This document shows, in pieces, positions 63,869 to 64,000 of a stretch of 64,000 bases of DNA. Position numbers and translations under genes: made by a program. The notes under the pieces are model-generated. The model ran no database searches, was not told where the DNA came from, and was given only the letters and a program-made list of their open reading frames with translations. Source of the DNA: Deltaproteobacteria bacterium (GTDB lineage Bacteria; JADJOY01); contig JADJOY010000023.1 of assembly GCA_016713535.1 (NCBI GenBank), positions 62,001 through 126,000 of the forward strand, written 5' to 3'. How positions within the stretch are numbered: position 1 is the first letter of the stretch; each line of letters starts with the position of its first letter.

Positions 63869-64000
63869 ATGGAAACCAACACCCTCTCGATCCAGGACTT
63901 CACCGACCGCATCCACACCTTCGAGCGCGAGCTGGCGCGGGTGGTGGTCGGCCAGGAAGAGGCGGTCCGCGGCGTGCTCGCCGCGCTGCTCGCCGACGGA
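63869..64000 (+). CDS. MoxR-family AAA+ ATPase, N-terminal part
   Basis: Only 44 codons lie in the window. They start METNTLSIQDFTDRIHTFER and continue ARVVVGQEEAVRGVLAALLA; the VVGQEE phrase before the Walker A is the MoxR hallmark (helping to assemble or activate metal-containing or von Willebrand-type partners). Start ATG 63869. It belongs to the RDD-SpoIIM-DUF4129-DUF4350 operon; a DUF58 gene would be expected next, beyond the edge. Confidence 0.82.
   Translation, partial: METNTLSIQDFTDRIHTFERELARVVVGQEEAVRGVLAALLADG

Overview
The window is very GC-rich bacterial chromosome with dense, operon-packed genes and many ATGA/GTGA stop-start overlaps. Several markers point to the Myxococcota or a related deltaproteobacterial lineage. 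These are a subtilase with a MYXO-CTERM-like tail (Gly-rich, Cys, membrane span, Arg run), a CorE-like cysteine-tailed sigma factor, a retron-type reverse transcriptase of the long, N-terminally extended kind known from myxobacteria, and a Gram-negative tol-pal system. No rRNA, tRNA or CRISPR array was seen.

Layout. 1-4.3 kb (minus): heat-shock operon hrcA-grpE-(degenerate hsp70)-dnaJ. 4.5-6.7 kb (plus): a small unknown protein and glycerol kinase. 6.7-14.7 kb (minus): tolQRAB, a terminator, then pal-cpoB-PBP1B behind a candidate promoter of their own. 15.1-17.1 kb (plus): a solitary groEL with promoter, CIRCE operator and terminator. 17.2-22.4 kb: a phosphatase, two unknown or envelope genes, a lipoprotein M23 peptidase fused to a methyltransferase, and an epimerase/HAD-phosphatase pair likely for surface sugars. 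22.4-27 kb: accessory-looking segment with small unknown genes, a REP-associated (HUH) transposase and a long coiled-coil membrane protein. 27-36 kb: mixed metabolism (di-iron protein, ApaH, SGNH esterase, aldehyde dehydrogenase, methyltransferase, SMR exporter, TetR-PhyH). 35.7-41.4 kb: FemAB-like protein, CorE-like sigma factor, a metallothionein-like peptide, two small Cys-containing proteins, and a reverse transcriptase preceded by a structured non-coding RNA with the architecture of a retron msr-msd; two inverted, diverged copies of a composite repeat bracket this part. 41.4-48 kb (minus): clpS-clpA, a flippase-like membrane protein, the subtilase and a GST. 48.4-58.8 kb (mostly plus): PilB/GspE ATPase, a catalytically dead SGNH protein, F420-type oxidoreductase, lipase, EamA exporter-SDR-DUF4336, and a polar amino-acid ABC transporter without its binding protein. 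59-64 kb (plus): the RDD-SpoIIM-DUF4129-DUF4350-MoxR membrane operon, cut by the window edge.

The most interesting item is the candidate retron at 39.4-41.0 kb. A 17/18-bp inverted repeat encloses about 136 nt with a TAGC branch-site candidate and three hairpins, 20 nt upstream of a YADD reverse transcriptase. Next come the metal-sensing sigma factor beside a 12-cysteine peptide, and a 13-bp motif (GGTGCCACCCACC) found six times between 15 and 36 kb around the REP-type transposase, often inside genes.

Caution: about a dozen genes whose families are otherwise intact carry one or two frameshifts. I read these mostly as indel errors of the underlying sequence rather than true pseudogenes, and give such genes as single features with the break marked.
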